Shown here: one piece after another, positions 29,805 through 37,821 of the stretch
Layout: each line of letters begins with the position of its first letter
How positions within the stretch are numbered: position 1 is the stretch's first letter
Origin: an uncultured Collinsella sp.
GTDB taxonomy: Bacteria; Actinomycetota; Coriobacteriia; Coriobacteriales; Coriobacteriaceae
Assembly: GCA_959599915.1 (NCBI GenBank)
Contig: CAUGJE010000019.1
Location: forward strand, 1-37,821
Reading direction: 5' to 3'
DNA: 37,821 nucleotides
Notes under the pieces: generated by a model
The model's input: only the letters and a program-made list of their open reading frames with translations
The model's database searches: none
Told to the model about the DNA's origin: nothing
Position numbers and translations under genes: made by a program

Positions 29805-30989
29805 TTAACGATACTCGTCCGCCAACTGTTTCCAAGCGGGTAGCGAATTGATAATCGTCTCGTAACTCACGCAGTAGCCCAAGCGGAACCAACCCGGCAT
29901 ACCAAAGCTGTCCGAGGGAACCGCAAGCAACTCATACTTCTTTGCGCGCTCGCAGAACGCATTCGCATCGGGCTCCAGCGCCTTCACCCACAAGTAGAAT
30001 GCACCATCCGGCTCAACATAGGTGTAGCCGTACTCCGCTAGTGCATCGGTAAGCGCGGTGCGGTTGCGCGCATAGGCCTCGACATCGCTCGGTTCATCAA
30101 TGCAGTCGATGATTACACGCTGGAAGAGGGCCGGTGCGCACACGAAGCCCAGCGTGCGGGCGGCACCGGCAACGGCCGGCATCAGGCGAGCAGCCTGCGG
30201 ATTGGTATTGGGAACCAAAATCCAGCCCACGCGCTCGCCCGGCAGCGAAAGCGACTTGGAATACGAGTAGCACACCACGGTGTTCTCGTAGATCGAGGGC
30301 ACCCAAGGCACCCCGGCACCGTACACGATCTCGCGGTACGGCTCATCAGAGATGAGCGTGATTGGGTTCTCGGAATCGCGCTTGGCGTTGACCTCGCGTA
30401 AAACATTGGCCAGTCGCGTCAGTGTATCGCGCGTATACACTGCACCGGTCGGGTTGTTGGGTGAGTCGATAATGACGGCAGCGGTCTTATCGGTAATCGC
30501 CTTGAGCACGTTATCCACGCTCAGCTGGAACGTATCTTCATCGGCGAGCGCCTCAACACACGTGCAGCCGGCCTTCTCAATCCACACGCGATACTCCGGA
30601 AAGTACGGGGCGATAACAACAACCTCATCGCCCGGGTTCGTAACGGCATTGAGCGTGCAGGTGAGCGAAGCCGCGGCACCCACCGTCATAAAGACGTCCT
30701 TGCCCTCATAGCTCGTGCCAAAGCGACGGTTGAGCGAGTCGGCGACGGCCGCTCGACATTGCGGCAGACCCGGCGCAGGCGTGTATCCATGCAGCTGGTC
30801 GCTCGGCAGCTCCAATGCCTTCTTAATGGACTCAGCAACAGCAGCGGGCGCCGGAACACTCGGGTTGCCCAGCGAAAAATCGAATACGTTTTCCGCGCCG
30901 ATCTGTGCCTTGCGCTCAAGGCCGTAGCTAAAGATCTCACGGATGATGGAGCTTTCCGCACCGCGAGCATACATAGTTTCGTTGATCAT
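29805..30989 (-). CDS. PLP-dependent class I/II aminotransferase
   Basis: The 394-residue fold-type I enzyme is of the aspartate-aminotransferase superfamily. The PLP Lys245 is in YSYSKSLSLPGERVGW, the cofactor ring contact is Asp215 in ISDEPYRE, NNPTG is at 178-182, and the C-terminal Arg binding the substrate carboxylate is probably in WFRLGYCVS. Amino-acid substrate is not fixed. ATG 30989 follows AAGGGGAAC; an ORF extension upstream to 31088 runs into a palindromic repeat and is not used. Confidence 0.92.
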   Translation of the reverse strand: MINETMYARGAESSIIREIFSYGLERKAQIGAENVFDFSLGNPSVPAPAAVAESIKKALELPSDQLHGYTPAPGLPQCRAAVADSLNRRFGTSYEGKDVFMTVGAAASLTCTLNAVTNPGDEVVVIAPYFPEYRVWIEKAGCTCVEALADEDTFQLSVDNVLKAITDKTAAVIIDSPNNPTGAVYTRDTLTRLANVLREVNAKRDSENPITLISDEPYREIVYGAGVPWVPSIYENTVVCYSYSKSLSLPGERVGWILVPNTNPQAARLMPAVAGAARTLGFVCAPALFQRVIIDCIDEPSDVEAYARNRTALTDALAEYGYTYVEPDGAFYLWVKALEPDANAFCERAKKYELLAVPSDSFGMPGWFRLGYCVSYETIINSLPAWKQLADEYR

Positions 30990-31048
30990 CTGTTCCCCTT
31001 TCGCATAGGCGCTATTGTACGCTTTAGCTGAGCAAAGTGCCGCAGCAA

Positions 31049-31110
31049 TGTTGATTGGGGACAGACTTAAATGCGTGAAAACGCTCATTTAAGTCTGTCC
31101 CCAATCAACA
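31049..31110. repeat. Perfect 25-bp palindrome with GGGGACAGAC
   Basis: TGTTGATTGGGGACAGAC begins the left arm (31049-31073), which is perfectly inverted at 31086-31110. The loop has a further CGT-GAAA-ACG stem. It lies upstream of the aminotransferase gene and right next to the ftsH terminator. The GGGGACAG head is shared with the repeats at 5418-7863, 12543 and 13376. Confidence 0.85.
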
Positions 31111-31117
31111 TATCGCT

Positions 31118-31157
31118 CAAAAGAAAAAGCCTCCACAGGTTTCCCCGCAGAGGCTTT
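31118..31157 (-). terminator. ftsH terminator
   Basis: AAAGCCTC (31126-31133) pairs with GAGGCTTT (31150-31157), 16-nt loop. On the minus strand it is followed by TTCTTTTG. It lies 11 bases past the ftsH stop. Confidence 0.82.
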
Positions 31158-31168
31158 CGCTACAAGAA

Positions 31169-33307
31169 CTATTTGTCGGCGTCGGTGTTGCCGTCAGCGT
31201 TGACAGCATTGCCATCACCGGCATCATCGGATGCGGCTTCGGCATCCTCCTGCATGGCCGCCTGCGCAAAGGCCGCAGCATCAGCCGCCAGCTCCTCCTC
31301 GCTCATGCGAGGCGAGCGCTTCTTGGTCGGCATGCCGGCCGCCTTGGCGTTGCGCTCCTCCTTGGCCGCCAGGATATCGCCCTCGCGCTCAAGGTAAGCA
31401 TCCCACTCGTTGTCGAGCAGGGCGTTCACGGCGTCGCCTTCGACGGTCTCGCGCTCAAGCAGCACCTTCGCCATCAGATCGAGCTGATCGCGACGGGCAT
31501 CCAAAATCTCGACCGCACGGCGATGGGCTTCGCGCATGATGCGCTGAACCTCGATATCGATGCGGCGCGCCGTCTCCTCGGAGTAATCCTGGTGATCGGC
31601 GTAGTCGCGACCCAGGAACACCTGATGTTGCGCCTCGCCAAAGACCTGCGTGCCCAGCTCCTCGCTCATGCCCAAGCGCGTGACCATCTCGCGCGCCATC
31701 TTAGTCGCGCGCTCCAGATCGTTGCTCGCGCCCGACGTGATGTCGTCGCACATGAGCTCCTCGGCAACGCGACCGCCCAAGAACACGGCGAGCTCGTCGA
31801 GCATCTCGTTCTTGGTCTTGAGGAAGTGATCCTCCTGCGGAAGCTGCAGTGTGTAGCCCAGGGCCTGACCGCGGCTGACGATCGAGATCTTATGAACCGG
31901 ATCGGAGTGCTCCAGGATGTGGCCCACCAAAGCGTGACCGCTCTCATGGTAGGCAATCGTGGTGCGCTCGGCCTCGGTCATCACGCGACCCTTGCGTTGC
32001 GGTCCGGCAATCACGCGCTCCATCGACTCCTCGACCTCGTCCATCGAGATCACGGAACGATGACGGCGAGCGGCCAGCAACGCAGACTCGTTGAGCAGGT
32101 TCGCCAAATCGGCACCAGTAAAGCCAACGGTCATCTGGGCGAGCTTCTCAAACTTAACGTCCTCGTCCATCGGCTTGTTCTCAGCATGCACGCGCAAGAT
32201 CTGCTCGCGGCCCTTCACGTCCGGACGGTCGACCGTAACTTGACGATCAAAACGACCGGGGCGCAGCAATGCCGGGTCCAGAATATCGGGGCGGTTGGTA
32301 GTGGCGATCAGGATGACCGACTCGCTTTCCTCAAAACCGTCCATCTCGACCAGCAGCTGGTTGAGCGTCTGCTCGCGCTCGTCGTGGCCGCCGCCCAAAC
32401 CGGCTCCGCGCTGACGTCCCACGGCATCGATCTCGTCAATAAAGATGATTGACGGAGCCTGAGACTTGGCCTCCTTAAAGAGGTCACGCACACGGCTGGC
32501 GCCGACACCCACGAACATCTCGACAAAGTCGGAACCCGAGATGCTAAAGAACGGCACGCCCGCCTCGCCGGCAACGGCCTTGGCCAGCAACGTTTTACCG
32601 GTGCCCGGAGGACCCACCAGCAACACGCCACGCGGGATCTTGGCGCCCAGCTTGCGATAGCGATCCGGATCGCTCAAAAAGTCACGGATCTCCTCGAGCT
32701 CCTCGACTGCCTCGTCCACGCCGGCAACGTCCTCGAACTTGACCTTGGGACGCGTAGCCTCGTTGGTCTTGGCATTGGTCTTGCCAAACTGCATGTTCCT
32801 ATTATTGGCGCCCATCATCTGGCGCATAAAGTAGAACATGATGGCGATCAGGGCAATCGTCGGCAGCACACTCATCGCCAAGTCGCCCCAAAAATCGGGG
32901 TCGTTGGTGTTGACGATGTACTTGGTGTCGGGGTGCTCCGCCATAAGCTCGGCAAGCGAATCGGAGCCGACATAGGTCGAGGAGAAGCTCTTGAGCTCGC
33001 TCGTATCACCCTTGTCCTTTTTCGTCTTCCAGTAATGACCCGCCACGCTTCCGTCTTGAACCGTATAGGTCAAATCTTCGACGCGATCCTGCTTAATGGC
33101 GCTCACCATCTCGCTCGTCGCGAGCTTAACGGTATTGCTGGAGCTGGCAAAGCCGGAGCCCATGTTAAAGAAGGCGTAGCCCAGAAGCGCGCAAGCCAAA
33201 ATAAAATACAGCCAGCCCGTACGCGTGGGCTTCTTGCCTCCGGGCACCCCCGGGATCTTAGGCTCCCGGGGAGTCTGGGAATTGTTATCGTTACGGTCGT
33301 CGGGCAT
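31169..33307 (-). CDS. ftsH: ATP-dependent zinc metalloprotease FtsH
   Basis: The 712-residue membrane protease degrades misfolded and regulatory membrane proteins. It has a first membrane segment at about 31-49, an external domain (about 50-140) and a second segment at about 145-163. The AAA domain follows, with Walker A GPPGTGKT (232-239), Walker B IIFIDEID, the pore FVEMFVG motif (about 261-267) and the SRH segment. The M41 peptidase HESGH (454-458) has its third zinc ligand in the ASNDLERA segment. The C-terminal tail is Ala/Asp-rich. ATG 33307 follows GGAGG at about 12 bases. It lies one base past the hpt stop, in the conserved tilS-hpt-ftsH order. Confidence 0.97.
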   Translation of the reverse strand: MPDDRNDNNSQTPREPKIPGVPGGKKPTRTGWLYFILACALLGYAFFNMGSGFASSSNTVKLATSEMVSAIKQDRVEDLTYTVQDGSVAGHYWKTKKDKGDTSELKSFSSTYVGSDSLAELMAEHPDTKYIVNTNDPDFWGDLAMSVLPTIALIAIMFYFMRQMMGANNRNMQFGKTNAKTNEATRPKVKFEDVAGVDEAVEELEEIRDFLSDPDRYRKLGAKIPRGVLLVGPPGTGKTLLAKAVAGEAGVPFFSISGSDFVEMFVGVGASRVRDLFKEAKSQAPSIIFIDEIDAVGRQRGAGLGGGHDEREQTLNQLLVEMDGFEESESVILIATTNRPDILDPALLRPGRFDRQVTVDRPDVKGREQILRVHAENKPMDEDVKFEKLAQMTVGFTGADLANLLNESALLAARRHRSVISMDEVEESMERVIAGPQRKGRVMTEAERTTIAYHESGHALVGHILEHSDPVHKISIVSRGQALGYTLQLPQEDHFLKTKNEMLDELAVFLGGRVAEELMCDDITSGASNDLERATKMAREMVTRLGMSEELGTQVFGEAQHQVFLGRDYADHQDYSEETARRIDIEVQRIMREAHRRAVEILDARRDQLDLMAKVLLERETVEGDAVNALLDNEWDAYLEREGDILAAKEERNAKAAGMPTKKRSPRMSEEELAADAAAFAQAAMQEDAEAASDDAGDGNAVNADGNTDADK

Positions 33308-33308
33308 C

Positions 33309-33857
33309 TTACGAATAAACCTCCGGTTTCAAAATGCCCAGATACGGAAGGTTGCGATAGCGCTCGGCATAGTCGAGGCCGTAGCCCACCACAAAGGCAT
33401 CGGGGCAATGGGTTCCAACATACTTGGGCGTGACGGCCGAGGTACGGTCCTCAACGTCCTTCCACAGGAAGGCGGCAACCTCCAGCGAGGCGGGCTTGCG
33501 ACTCTCGAGGTTCTTCATCAGATACTTGAGCGTCAGGCCCGAGTCCAGAATGTCCTCGACGATCAGCACGTCGCGACCGCGGATGTCGATATCCAGGTCC
33601 TTAATGATACGCACGATGCCCGAGGACTTCACACCGTCGCCATAGCTCGAAACAGCCATGAAATCGATGTTGGTCGGCAGCTCGATCTTGCGCATCAGGT
33701 CGCCCATAAAGACCACGGCGCCGCGCAGGACCGCAATCAGCACCAGATCCTTACCCGCGTAGTCGCGAGTAATCTGCTCGCCTAGGCGAGAGACGATACC
33801 GTCGATATCCTCCTGCGTAAACAGAACCTTCTCGATATCCGGATGTTGAGAAGCCAT
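33309..33857 (-). CDS. hpt: Hypoxanthine phosphoribosyltransferase
   Basis: The 182-residue purine-salvage enzyme joins hypoxanthine or guanine to PRPP. The PRPP-binding signature is VLIVEDILDSGLTL, the early LIAVLRGAVVFMGDL binds pyrophosphate, and IDFMAVSSYGDG is the flexible loop. YGLDYAERYRNLPYLGIL near the C-terminus contacts the base. Length and motif order are normal. The start at 33857 follows AAAGGG-like sequence (AAGAAAGGGTTGTC). It is the middle gene of tilS-hpt-ftsH. Confidence 0.96.
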   Translation of the reverse strand: MASQHPDIEKVLFTQEDIDGIVSRLGEQITRDYAGKDLVLIAVLRGAVVFMGDLMRKIELPTNIDFMAVSSYGDGVKSSGIVRIIKDLDIDIRGRDVLIVEDILDSGLTLKYLMKNLESRKPASLEVAAFLWKDVEDRTSAVTPKYVGTHCPDAFVVGYGLDYAERYRNLPYLGILKPEVYS

Positions 33858-34004
33858 GACAACCCTTTCTTGTGCTTATCGCCCACGCACCGCCGCATGG
33901 ACGCGAACTACACATTCTAGCAGCGCACGGGGTATATTTACCAGCACGTGCGCCATCAGAGCGGGAATACCGTCAACGTCTCACAGAATAGCTGGCGCGA
34001 AGCG

Positions 34005-35546
34005 CTATTCCGCATCGACCACACGAAGCAGATATGCCACGCGCGTTGCGGCCGTGCATTTAAAACGCTCGTCCGCGCGAACGCCCGCGACCCATACTAC
34101 GGCACCTCCCGGAGCCGTTCTTACCACGGGTACGCCAGAGCGGTCTGAAACAGGAATGCGCGCCTCGTTCAACAGGTCTGACACTTTCTTGCTTCGGCCG
34201 TTCATCCCCAACGGGCACATCACGTCTCCCGGCACAGGGCTATCCACCCACAGGCGCGCCAATCGCGCCTCGGCGGGAATCTCCCCGCGCGAGCCGGCTA
34301 GCATCCGCTCGCTATCGCGGTCGGCGAACCCCAGGGCCGCCGCATCCACCAAGGCCGCAACCTCTCCGGCAGCAGCAAGCTCGCGGGCACGGTGCACGAT
34401 ATCGCGTCCCGGCTCCACAGCCATCGGCTCTGCTGTCAGCATACGCCCCGCCCCCAGCGGCAGACGACCGGGAACGGAGATCCAGTCGGCCACTAAGCCC
34501 TCGCGCGCCGCCGGGGCCTTGAACGCCAGCATGCCAAACTCCACACGGGCATCAATTCCCGCAGGAAGCGTTACCGAGCCCAAGCCCGCAGCGACGCAGG
34601 CGAGCACGCGCTCCACGTGCCGCATCTCCGGTCGCGCGTCGGGATCGATGCGCTTAATCGCCAACCGCACGATACGCCGTGCAATCACAACCTCAGCGGC
34701 GGCAAGACGGCGCGCATCGAGCACCAGTGCGCCCGCCGCTTCCTTGCGCAGGCAGCTTCGAAACGCCTGTGCCGAAAGCTGAGAAAGAAAGGCATCCTCA
34801 TCGCCTAAGATCTCGCAGGCGGCGCCAATCGTCTTGCAGACGCTCGCATTGCGCTGCGCCACCACTGGCATCACTCTATGGCGCACGTAGTTTCGCAGAT
34901 ACGAGACATCCTCATTGCTCTCATCTTCACGCCACGGCTGACCATGTACCTGTAGATAGCCCACGAGCTCGCCATGAGTTAGGTCAAGCAAGGGGCGCAC
35001 CACGATATTCCTTCGACGGGGAATGCTCGAAAGCCCAGCCGGGCCCGACCCCTTAATGGCGTTCATCAAAAATGTTTCCGCGCGGTCCGACGAAGTATGC
35101 GCGGTACAGATACGAGCCGCCGTCCGCGGTGCGCCCGATTCGGCACAAAGTTCGCGAACATATCTCCGTGCCGCGGCATAGCGCACCTCGCGAGCCGCAG
35201 CCTCGATATTGCCCGATTCGTCATCAAAATAGGCATGCTCAACACACAGCGGCAAGCCGTATTGCGCGCACAGGTCACGTACAAAGGCCTCGTCGCCATC
35301 GGATGCCTCCCCGCGCAGATGATGGTTTACATGCAGCACGTGCAATCGCTCGCGCGCAATGGGAGCGACGCCGCGCCCGTCCTGGATATCCAGCTTTGAT
35401 GTGCAAGCCATAAGGAGCAGCGCCGTCGAGTCCGCACCGCCTGATACCATGAGCACTACGGGGGCAGCGGCCTGCCGCGTTGCCAGGGCGCTCTTATCCG
35501 TCCTCGGCGCGGCATGATGTCCATAGTGCTGAGATACCGTTGGCAT
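34005..35546 (-). CDS. tilS: tRNA(Ile) lysidine synthetase
   Basis: The 513-residue enzyme makes lysidine at the wobble position of tRNA-Ile(CAU), which lets it read AUA. The N-terminal PP-loop SGGADS (35-40) adenylates the cytidine. HVLHVNHHLRG and CTAHTSSDRAET are family blocks, followed by a TilS substrate-binding domain (about 270-330) and a C-terminal domain (about 380-505). ATG 35546 follows GGAGGAAG. It is divergent from the WalJ-type gene only 48 bases away, so their promoters overlap. It is 147 bases ahead of hpt on the same strand. Confidence 0.95.
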   Translation of the reverse strand: MPTVSQHYGHHAAPRTDKSALATRQAAAPVVLMVSGGADSTALLLMACTSKLDIQDGRGVAPIARERLHVLHVNHHLRGEASDGDEAFVRDLCAQYGLPLCVEHAYFDDESGNIEAAAREVRYAAARRYVRELCAESGAPRTAARICTAHTSSDRAETFLMNAIKGSGPAGLSSIPRRRNIVVRPLLDLTHGELVGYLQVHGQPWREDESNEDVSYLRNYVRHRVMPVVAQRNASVCKTIGAACEILGDEDAFLSQLSAQAFRSCLRKEAAGALVLDARRLAAAEVVIARRIVRLAIKRIDPDARPEMRHVERVLACVAAGLGSVTLPAGIDARVEFGMLAFKAPAAREGLVADWISVPGRLPLGAGRMLTAEPMAVEPGRDIVHRARELAAAGEVAALVDAAALGFADRDSERMLAGSRGEIPAEARLARLWVDSPVPGDVMCPLGMNGRSKKVSDLLNEARIPVSDRSGVPVVRTAPGGAVVWVAGVRADERFKCTAATRVAYLLRVVDAE

Positions 35547-35594
35547 TCGCTTCCTCCTCTATTCGTCCGCACCCATTGTATCCTTTGGAATCTT

Positions 35595-36404
35595 ATGTCT
35601 CGCCTGCACCTTCATATCCTCGGCAGCGGCTCAAAAGGCAACTGCGCACTCGTCGAGGGGCCTCAGGGGCTCATCATGATCGACAACGGCCTGTCCCGCC
35701 GCGAGACACTTAAACGCATGGCGGAGCTTGGCCTCTCGGCAGACGACGTCGCCGCTCTAGTAATCACCCATGAGCATGGTGACCATATCAAGGGGCTCGA
35801 TGTATGGTGCAAGCACTGGCATGGTCCCCTCTTTGCCAGCAGGGACACCCTTTCATGCAAAGAAAACCTCGCGCACCTGCCCGTAGAGGAATTTGACCCC
35901 GGCGACACGCTCCACATTGCCGGCATCCACGTGCAAACCTACTCAACATCGCACGATGTCATCAATCCTGTCGGCTATCGATTTAATGCTCTCGATGATT
36001 CCATTGGGTTTGCCACCGACACCGGAGAGCTATCGAGCCAAGCCATGAACACCCTCAAAGATTGTCGAGTCCTCGCGCTCGAAAGTAACCACGATGTGAC
36101 CATGCTGCGCGAGGGAGAATATCCCCGCTTTCTTCAGGAGCGCATCCTGTCTGCAAGGGGACACCTCTCCAATGGCCAAGCCGCCGAAGCCGCGCGCGAA
36201 CTCGTTACCGATCGCACCGAACAGCTCATCGCCATGCATATCAGCCAGGACAATAATCGTCCAAGCCTTACCGTCAAAAGCTATGCCAGCGCGCTTGATG
36301 CAAGTCTCGATGATGAACTCGGCAGTTCTGCCACCTGTCTTCAAGTGCCACGGAAGCTCTCGATACGCCCTGCAAGTCAGTATCAACCGACAACTATTCA
36401 ATAG
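35595..36404 (+). CDS. WalJ/YycJ-type metallo-beta-lactamase-fold hydrolase
   Basis: The 269-residue protein has the metal-binding motif THEHGDH (58-64), GSGSKGNCALVEG at the N-terminus and DTGELSSQAM plus LESNHD further on, all matching the YycJ/WalJ family of DNA- or RNA-acting MBL enzymes. WalJ has been tied to cell-wall or DNA-repair coordination in Firmicutes. ATG 35595 was chosen because it gives MSRLHLHILGSGSKGN, the family start; there is only a weak GGA at the correct distance. It is divergent from tilS by 48 bases. Confidence 0.9.
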   Translation: MSRLHLHILGSGSKGNCALVEGPQGLIMIDNGLSRRETLKRMAELGLSADDVAALVITHEHGDHIKGLDVWCKHWHGPLFASRDTLSCKENLAHLPVEEFDPGDTLHIAGIHVQTYSTSHDVINPVGYRFNALDDSIGFATDTGELSSQAMNTLKDCRVLALESNHDVTMLREGEYPRFLQERILSARGHLSNGQAAEAARELVTDRTEQLIAMHISQDNNRPSLTVKSYASALDASLDDELGSSATCLQVPRKLSIRPASQYQPTTIQ

Positions 36405-36419
36405 CCCACTCAAGACAAC

Positions 36420-36456
36420 AAAAGGGGGCTGGGAATCACTTCCCAGCCCCCTTAAT
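36420..36456. terminator. Two-way terminator between WalJ-type and hsp20 genes
   Basis: AAGGGGGCTGGGAA (36422-36435) and TTCCCAGCCCCCTT (36440-36453) form a perfect 14-bp stem with a 4-nt loop TCAC. A short AAT tail follows on the plus strand, and TTGTTGTC on the minus strand. Confidence 0.88.
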
Positions 36457-36485
36457 TCATACTCTCGATTGAAGCAGAGCCATCG

Positions 36486-36917
36486 TTAGTCGATAGAAAT
36501 CTTCGTGACGTTCTTCTTCTCGACAATCTTGGGAACCGTAACGGTCAGGATGCCGTCAGCATACTTAGCCGAAAGGCCCTCGCTCGAAGCGTCCTTCAAA
36601 TACACGCCGCGCGTCGCGCTGTACGAGCCGAACTCCTTCTGGAGGAAGTTCTTGCCCTCGTTTTCGGCGCTCTCCTCGACGTTCACACTGATCGACAGGC
36701 GACCCTCATTGAGCTCGACGTCGATGTCATCCTTGGCGACACCGGTAAGATACGCCTTGACCTCGTAGCCATCGCCCTTGTCCTCAACGTCAACGGGGAA
36801 CGCCTTGGAGGCAATCGAGCTATTCGCCAGGTCGGTCATGTCATCAAACAAATCGAACAGCGAACTTGCAGAAGGACGGACGCCAAAAACCGAACGATAA
36901 GGAACCATGCTTGCCAT
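36486..36917 (-). CDS. Small heat-shock protein, Hsp20 family
   Basis: The 143-residue alpha-crystallin-type chaperone keeps unfolded proteins soluble. The alpha-crystallin domain spans about 38-130, with VDVEDKGDGYEVKAYLTGV, VELNEGRLSISV and ADGILTVTVPKI. A C-terminal ISI (in TKISID) matches the oligomer-bridging I-x-I motif. ATG 36917 follows AAGGAG. The upstream region carries a nested palindrome, probably an operator, at 36993-37064. Confidence 0.94.
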   Translation of the reverse strand: MASMVPYRSVFGVRPSASSLFDLFDDMTDLANSSIASKAFPVDVEDKGDGYEVKAYLTGVAKDDIDVELNEGRLSISVNVEESAENEGKNFLQKEFGSYSATRGVYLKDASSEGLSAKYADGILTVTVPKIVEKKNVTKISID

Positions 36918-37193
36918 GTTTACCACTCCTTTTAGGACTGCCGAGCCATCTTCTAGGTGACTGGGACTTCTTTTGACGCTCTTATATATGCCCACACAGT
37001 GCTTATATATACATGGACTATAAAGTTTTTTGAGTCCAGTACTATAAGCATATCTAAGTGTGTGCGACTAAGGTTTTAGTAAGGTTAAGGTTCTTTGAAC
37101 CAGAGCCTAAATAACAAGTATGTTCGCAGCTACAAATAGCAAGGGGCTTACAATGAGCGCGTACACGTTGTTGGTAACGAGCTAAAGGGCATC
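36918..37193. other. Divergent control region of hsp20 and the tail-anchored protein gene
   Basis: This AT-rich 276-base space contains repeated CTTATATAT blocks (about 36981-36989 and 37002-37010), a nested inverted repeat (36993-37064) and, near 37180, the ribosome binding site of the gene at 37194. No gene is seen. Confidence 0.6.
36993..37064. promoter_or_regulatory. Nested palindrome upstream of hsp20
   Basis: Three concentric inverted pairs occur: CACACA (36993-36998) / TGTGTG (37059-37064), TGCTTATA (37000-37007) / TATAAGCA (37043-37050) and GGACT (37015-37019) / AGTCC (37033-37037). It differs from the CIRCE and HAIR heat-shock operators. It probably overlaps the hsp20 promoter. Confidence 0.5.
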
Positions 37194-37661
37194 ATGGACG
37201 ACCAAAACCAGAACAAAATATTTATGCCGACGCAGGGGGAAGATACTTCCACGCAGCCGCCACGGTTCCATCGCCCCCACATCTCGCAAGAGCCCATTAA
37301 TGATCCGGAGCCCGAGTATGTGACGAGAAATCGATATCAAACACTCGAGGATGCCCAAACGGGACGTAAACATATGGGCGTGGCCTCGGGAGACCCTGTA
37401 TATCTGAAAGACGCACCATTATCTAAAAACAGCGCAGCTAGTGAGGAGCCACTGAAAGCATCCGCCGCCAATCAACATAGAGGTCCTCGACCAAAGCAAA
37501 CCTTGACGCATTCGGCTCGCTATCTCGAAACGCCAAAACAGGGAAAATCAATCTTCGTTTCGTCAAGTAAACGACGCAAGCAGCATCGACTGACAATCCT
37601 GCTTTTGATCATTGTGGCCATAGCAGTTGCCCTTGTTATTCGATTTATTTTCTTTAAATAA
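37194..37661 (+). CDS. Tail-anchored membrane protein of unknown function
   Basis: The 155-residue protein is hydrophilic and Pro/Gln/Asn-rich over residues 1-125, then has a basic stretch KRRKQHR and one membrane segment at about 133-153 (LTILLLIIVAIAVALVIRFIF). The N-terminal part would be cytosolic, with the tail in the membrane. I do not recognise a domain. ATG 37194 follows AAAGGG. It is AT-richer than neighbours. It is divergent from hsp20, whose palindrome may control both. Confidence 0.7.
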   Translation: MDDQNQNKIFMPTQGEDTSTQPPRFHRPHISQEPINDPEPEYVTRNRYQTLEDAQTGRKHMGVASGDPVYLKDAPLSKNSAASEEPLKASAANQHRGPRPKQTLTHSARYLETPKQGKSIFVSSSKRRKQHRLTILLLIIVAIAVALVIRFIFFK

Positions 37662-37724
37662 AGGCTCAATACCAAAAACAATAAGATTGTCTAGTGTAAT
37701 TGAGTCCTTTACGCCCTTAAACGC

Positions 37725-37756
37725 GAAAAAGGGGGAGGCCGCGAGGCCTCCCCCTT
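37725..37756 (-). terminator. Terminator for an off-window minus-strand gene
   Basis: A perfect 12-bp stem (37729-37740 with 37745-37756) has a 4-nt loop; on the minus strand it is followed by TTTTTCGCG. It also faces the end of the gene at 37194-37661. Confidence 0.8.
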
Positions 37757-37821
37757 CCAAGTTCGATGACGGCTCGGTGCCGTCCACCGGTCAGCGGCGC
37801 CCTGGCCTCCCACGGGCTGGC
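37757..37821 (-). other. Unidentified 3' end of an off-window minus-strand transcript
   Basis: The minus-strand terminator at 37725-37756 implies a gene entering from the right. The 65 GC-rich bases here have no recognised protein end or RNA signature; one frame stays open (ending near the terminator) but I cannot call it. Confidence 0.3.

Noticed and set aside
29617..29892. A 91-codon minus-strand frame spanning the gap between aminotransferase and PHP genes
   Set aside because: It overlaps both neighbours, has no ribosome binding site and no recognisable fold; the gap itself is only 165 bases. Kept as a low-chance small gene, not called.
37757..37821. End of a tmRNA or other stable RNA on the minus strand
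   Set aside because: No CCA end or T-arm-like sequence was visible before the terminator.

Overview
The window looks like a chromosome segment of a Collinsella-type bacterium (Coriobacteriia, Actinobacteria). This rests on moderately high GC, consistent AGGAGG-type ribosome binding sites, the tilS-hpt-ftsH cluster, PTS and amino-acid-uptake genes typical of a gut saccharolytic anaerobe, and intergenic spaces crowded with short palindromic repeats. The genus is an inference from gene content and style, not a database match. No rRNA, tRNA, CRISPR array, complete insertion sequence or prophage was seen.

Layout. 1-5.4 kb: a small unknown protein, a nitroreductase, a single-pass membrane protein, a sigma54-activator-like regulator with a decayed ATPase domain, a YeiH-type membrane protein and a divergent GntR/FCD regulator. 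5.4-13.5 kb: glmS, a LacI-type regulator, a DUF4143 ATPase, an orphan LarE, and two near-identical HAD phosphatases flanking larE. This part carries repeats and duplication scars, including a leftover LacI 3' end beside the second HAD gene. 13.5-20.9 kb: a six-gene minus-strand sugar operon (PTS IIBC, GatZ/KbaZ-like protein, transaldolase, split transketolase, PTS IIA) with a divergent LacI regulator. 21-24.2 kb: a secreted or anchored nuclease and an EF-G paralogue with altered G motifs. 24.5-27 kb: a polar amino-acid ABC transporter (binding lipoprotein, permease, ATPase). 27.3-31 kb: a TrmA/RlmD-family RNA methyltransferase, a PHP-domain protein and an aminotransferase. 31.2-36.4 kb: ftsH, hpt, tilS and a WalJ-type metallo-hydrolase. 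36.5 kb to the end: an Hsp20 chaperone and a tail-anchored unknown protein.

How the genes may work together. The sugar operon reads as one pathway: PTS import of a sugar, conversion by the GatZ-like enzyme (possibly C4 epimerisation of tagatose-6-phosphate, since no GatY partner is present), then carbon shuffling by transaldolase and transketolase. An intercistronic element that can form a pseudoknot or two exclusive hairpins sits between the first two cistrons. The ABC transporter has an operator-like box cluster upstream and a long hairpin between the binding-protein and permease genes, an arrangement that often raises binding-protein expression relative to the permease.

The most unusual content is non-coding: the pseudoknot-capable element at 17951-18010; two long palindromes (25977-26083 and 27036-27182) with different arms but the same ACATTTAGT apex; several stem-loop repeat families built around GGGACAG/GGGACA (5418-5470, 7528-7863, 12543-12596, 13376-13430, 20937-20965, 31049-31110), which resemble REP elements; paired TCTCGATCTGTAACA palindromes at 7603-7739; and a roughly 94-nt imperfect hairpin at 12405-12498.
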